In this document: positions 61,461 through 64,000 of the stretch, in pieces | Numbering within the stretch: position 1 is the first letter of the stretch | Layout of the letters: each line of letters opens with the position of its first letter | NCBI GenBank assembly: GCA_910584435.1 | Contig: CAJUAP010000001.1 | Location: forward strand, 1-64,000 | Origin: an uncultured Acetatifactor sp. | GTDB taxonomy: Bacteria; Bacillota; Clostridia; Lachnospirales; Lachnospiraceae | Direction of reading: 5' to 3' | Length of the DNA stretch: 64,000 nucleotides | Made by a program: the position numbers and the translations under genes | The notes under the pieces: model-generated | The model's database searches: none | Told to the model about the DNA's origin: nothing | The model's input: the letters and a program-made list of their open reading frames with translations, nothing else

Positions 61461-63518
61461 CTATTCATATATATTTTCTATGATACAATTTTCATAAAAA
61501 TACAATAATATCTCTTCTGCGGAATAACCGGCTTTTGCCATAGCCATGGCGCCATTCTGGCTCATCCCCACACCATGGCCGAATCCGCCTCCGATTAAGG
61601 CATATCTTACCACATTTTCCTGCTCCTTACCAGCCTTTATGATAAAAAAACCACTGGGAAGTAATGTGGGACATGCAGCCTTGCTCCCGTCCTGCCTTAT
61701 CACCGGTGCCTTGCCGTCATTTAATACATATCGGATATTATGCTCGGATATGACTTTTATCTTCTGAGATTCTGTTTCTATCACAAGTTCATCCGCCACA
61801 CCGCCGCTCCCCCGGCTGTCAATATAAATATCCGTGATATCATCCAGGTGATGGATTTCCTCACTGACATACTCATCGTCCTTCCAGGTCAATACCAGCT
61901 TCTTATTTGCGGCATAACGCTTCTGCAGCAGCGAAAGCATATGTTCACTGTCCAATTCCTCTACCTCATAACTCCAGCGGTACCATCCTTCTCCGGCCTC
62001 AAAATCATCCTCATTTACCGTAGAAATAAACGCTTCAAAGATCTTCTCATCTCTGAGCTTTTCTCCGAAATCCGCCCATACATCCACGGCACTGTCTCCG
62101 CCGCTTTCACTGTTTCCCTGCGAAGCATTACCGGTTCCGCTGCTTCCTTCGTTTCCCTGTATATTTCCTGCAGGTACTGTCTGGTCCCGGATATCTGCCG
62201 TCTGCGTTATCTCCGATTCCATGGCAGTCTTACTGAGAGATTTTGCCCTTAAGTATGTAAGCATAGGGGCAGCCTCCGTCTTCCAGACATTCGCATCACT
62301 GCCCACACCACAGGAAGTAGAATAATAGTAAGTTCCCGCAAGACTTCCTGCACCCGTATACAATAGCTGTCCATAAGTATCTTTGGCAGCAGTTGTGGTA
62401 CTCTCCTGCTCCAGTATATTGTTGTATACCTGATATGTAGTGCTGTCATCCACGTGGGCGCCATACTGCGGATAACCGGCATGCTCCATGTGCCCATAGG
62501 CATATGTCCTGGCACAAATTGCCTGTGCTTTCAGCGCCTCCGAAGGATACCTGGAAGGCATCTCACTGGGTACCACACTGTACAGATACTCTTCCAGCAG
62601 CACTTCATTAATGACCACGATACCATCCTCTGTCTTCAAAAGCTCCATCTGCCCCCTGTAGGCAGGTATACCCTGGCTTCGGCTGCAGTTTTTCAGGGCA
62701 ATTTTACCTGTCAGTACATCGGGAACGATTCTAATCCTATCTGTCTCAAAATAACTGCTGCTGTCATCTATCGCCAGCTCTTCCCCCGCCGGGTGCCTTT
62801 CCTGCTTTTGATTATCATAGGAACCATAGATTACCGTATAATCCACATCACAGGAAACAACCGGCTGTTCATGGAAATTCCCCTCATAATCGGAGGCACT
62901 GATTAATACACGTATGTACTCCATGGCCTCTTCTTTCACCATAAGGACACCGCAGATTTCTCCGTTCTCCACACAGAAATCCGTAAAATTATAGCCGAAA
63001 CGCAAATCCCATACGGTGCACATTTCCAGACTGTCGTAAAGCCGATATCCCTTGTAATCTGAGGATAATGGCAATCGGCCATACCCTTCAATTTCCAGCC
63101 CTCCGGCATCTGCACTTAGAATTTTCCCGTTGATTTTATTTAATTTAGGACTGATTCCGATGACACTGCCATCGGACAGTTTCACATCCGCTACCTGCTC
63201 CCTTGCGGATGCATCCGGCTGATACAAAATTGCATTTCCTTCTTCATCCGCGCCTGCCGCCCCCCAGGGGTACTTCTCGCGCTGCCCGTCCCGGAATATG
63301 GTCAGTCCCTCTTCATCCATTTCCATAACCCACACATTGGTAAATATCTGTACCACCGGAATATGTGGAATGGGAATATCCTCATCGTCCGTATAAAACA
63401 GCATCAAGAGCAGCTTGCCAAGCAATAATATTATAAGCAATAAAATCCCCAGCAGACAGATAAACGCTTTCAGCTGCATCCTTTGTGTCCTGTTTAATCC
63501 CCACTTATTTTGATCCAA
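61461..63518 (-). CDS. SpoIID/LytB-domain protein, membrane-anchored
   Basis: A 685-residue protein. One membrane helix at about 15-40, then a beta-rich extracytoplasmic region (about 45-290). The SpoIID/LytB domain is split: VPSEMPSRYPSEALKAQAICARTYAYG and the cysteine-bearing TYYYSTSCGVGSDANVWK at about 320-420, and the closing GGGFGHGVGMSQNGAMAMAKAGYSAEEILLYFYENC at about 640-680. A Ser/Gly/Asn-rich insert lies between. SpoIID is a lytic transglycosylase that trims peptidoglycan without stem peptides; this longer form is probably a vegetative or sporulation wall hydrolase. It starts with TTG, with GGGAG 7 nt upstream; the RNA terminator at 63552 lies only 34 bp upstream. Confidence 0.88.
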   Translation of the reverse strand: MDQNKWGLNRTQRMQLKAFICLLGILLLIILLLGKLLLMLFYTDDEDIPIPHIPVVQIFTNVWVMEMDEEGLTIFRDGQREKYPWGAAGADEEGNAILYQPDASAREQVADVKLSDGSVIGISPKLNKINGKILSADAGGLEIEGYGRLPLSSDYKGYRLYDSLEMCTVWDLRFGYNFTDFCVENGEICGVLMVKEEAMEYIRVLISASDYEGNFHEQPVVSCDVDYTVIYGSYDNQKQERHPAGEELAIDDSSSYFETDRIRIVPDVLTGKIALKNCSRSQGIPAYRGQMELLKTEDGIVVINEVLLEEYLYSVVPSEMPSRYPSEALKAQAICARTYAYGHMEHAGYPQYGAHVDDSTTYQVYNNILEQESTTTAAKDTYGQLLYTGAGSLAGTYYYSTSCGVGSDANVWKTEAAPMLTYLRAKSLSKTAMESEITQTADIRDQTVPAGNIQGNEGSSGTGNASQGNSESGGDSAVDVWADFGEKLRDEKIFEAFISTVNEDDFEAGEGWYRWSYEVEELDSEHMLSLLQKRYAANKKLVLTWKDDEYVSEEIHHLDDITDIYIDSRGSGGVADELVIETESQKIKVISEHNIRYVLNDGKAPVIRQDGSKAACPTLLPSGFFIIKAGKEQENVVRYALIGGGFGHGVGMSQNGAMAMAKAGYSAEEILLYFYENCIIENIYE

Positions 63519-63547
63519 TTTTCCGCTCCCATTAAATTAATTTCATC

Positions 63548-63796
63548 TAAAAGAGCAGCCCTTATGGACTGCTCTCTTCTTCTGTATAAGGACCCAAAAT
63601 GCCGCCTTCTGTCCTTTGACTCCTAGCAATGCTAGGTGGGCAACCGCAACCAGCGCTTTTGCCTTCCCTTCCAATCCATCACAGTGAGAATTACCTCCTG
63701 TGAAGTGAGGGCTTGACAGCCGCCTGGCAATATAGGAATCCCGTTGAAAGAAATGTAGGTTCAAAAATAAACAGAAGTTATCGCACATTTCAGGTT
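63548..63796 (-). ncRNA. ssrS: Structured RNA, 6S (SsrS)-like candidate
   Basis: About 249 nt between a consensus promoter and an intrinsic terminator, with no credible frame. The ends can pair as a long, interrupted stem: GGATTC with GGGTCC, TGCC with GGCA, and CTGTC with GACAG. Inside is a wide bubble whose 3' side holds a small hairpin, CTAGC-att-GCTAG, and a GGCAA/TTGCC stem, the general plan of 6S RNA, which binds RNA polymerase. Alternatively it is a leader of the SpoIID-type gene, since no other promoter is seen for that gene. Confidence 0.55.
63552..63575 (-). terminator. Rho-independent terminator of the structured RNA
   Basis: On the minus strand AGAGCAGTCC-ATAA-GGGCTGCTCT is followed by TTTT (63548-63551). 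The stem is strong and the T-run short. Confidence 0.85.
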
Positions 63797-63802
63797 ACTT
63801 AT

Positions 63803-63831
63803 ATTATAACGAAAGTTGGGCAAGATTACAA
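63803..63831 (-). promoter_or_regulatory. Sigma-A promoter of the structured RNA
   Basis: TTGTAA (63826-63831) and TATAAT (63803-63808) with 17-bp spacing on the minus strand; transcription should begin near 63796. Confidence 0.85.
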
Positions 63832-63924
63832 CAGTAAATTTTGCCATAGTGAAAAAAATATATAAATTGACAGCATTTTTCGCCAGAACAGAAGTGAACA
63901 TCTCCAAATCTGCAGCGGATTTCA

Positions 63925-64000
63925 CGATAATTTTATCTCAGGGTGTTATCCAATGGATAGGTTTACGCCGATTTTATCTTACGGCACCATCCGATGGATA
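63925..64000. repeat. 32-35 bp direct repeat at the window edge
   Basis: Two imperfect copies of a unit running from CGAT..TTTATCT to ATCC(A/G)ATGGATA, at 63925-63959 and 63969-64000, with a 9-bp gap. More copies may lie beyond the window. No gene is visible in 63832-64000. Confidence 0.6.

Noticed and set aside
61461..63518. Calling the gene spoIID itself
   Set aside because: The protein is about twice the length of SpoIID, with a large N-terminal region and inserts, so only the domain family is claimed.
63543..63788. 81-residue open frame on the minus strand
   Set aside because: It spans a structured RNA, its terminator and its T-run, has no ribosome site and looks non-coding.

Overview
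The window reads as the chromosome of a low-to-moderate GC Gram-positive anaerobe of the Clostridia, most likely a member of the Lachnospiraceae. The signs are a Phe-specific T-box ahead of pheST, Rex, YebC, a class B sortase with clostridial-type surface proteins, an NfnAB-type transhydrogenase, formate-tetrahydrofolate ligase, and a Re-type citrate synthase next to isocitrate dehydrogenase. It is ordinary core chromosome with almost all genes on the minus strand. I see no rRNA, tRNA, phage, CRISPR array or intact transposase.

Layout. 0-10.7 kb (minus): tepA-like protease, ftsK/spoIIIE, fhs, a zinc-ribbon/TPR membrane protein, nfnA, nfnB and a Dabb-domain gene. 10.8-15.5 kb (minus): a CNNM/CBS membrane protein, yebC, a GtrB-like glycosyltransferase and a polytopic membrane protein, all behind one near-consensus promoter. 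15.7-19.3 kb (minus): nnr, alr and mazF, with no visible antitoxin. 19.5-22 kb (minus): rex, a coiled-coil protein and a leucine-rich repeat protein. 22.2-24.2 kb (plus): an ABC-F ATPase broken by a one-base frameshift. 24.4-27.8 kb (minus): Re-citrate synthase, a GntR/FCD regulator and icd, with a perfect 20-bp palindrome over the promoter. 28.1-30.7 kb (plus): a hybrid histidine kinase. 30.8-40.5 kb (minus): a surface locus of class B sortase, a 1704-residue LRR protein ending in a TPKTG sorting signal, a second LRR protein and a subtilisin-like protease. 40.8-42.4 kb (plus): a Cys/Gly-rich membrane peptide and two orphan proteins, with promoter elements like those of mother-cell sporulation sigma factors. 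42.5-44.6 kb (minus): a divergent EF-G paralogue. 45-46.7 kb (plus): tyrA and a VanZ-like gene. 46.7-53.6 kb (minus): T-box, pheS, pheT, an M18 aminopeptidase and queA. 53.8-63.8 kb (minus): a structured RNA resembling 6S RNA, a SpoIID/LytB protein, a YihY/BrkB protein, a small orphan protein, a 1.7 kilo-residue DUF4132/DUF5724-like protein and an SDR oxidoreductase.

Between the genes lie two families of short, highly structured interspersed repeats. Family 1 has 14-bp terminal inverted repeats and four copies, from one full 187-bp copy down to a 25-bp stub. Family 2 is about 102 bp with two copies. In-frame tandem repeats are expanded in ftsK, alr and at the 5' end of the DUF5724-like gene.

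The strongest candidates for undescribed biology are the two structured repeat families, the Cys-rich/Met-rich gene group with its shared CATAGAATA promoter element, the small-protein plus giant-protein pair at 54.8-60.6 kb, and the structured RNA that reads toward the SpoIID-type gene. All functional calls come from reading the sequence and from recalled family features. No database search was run.
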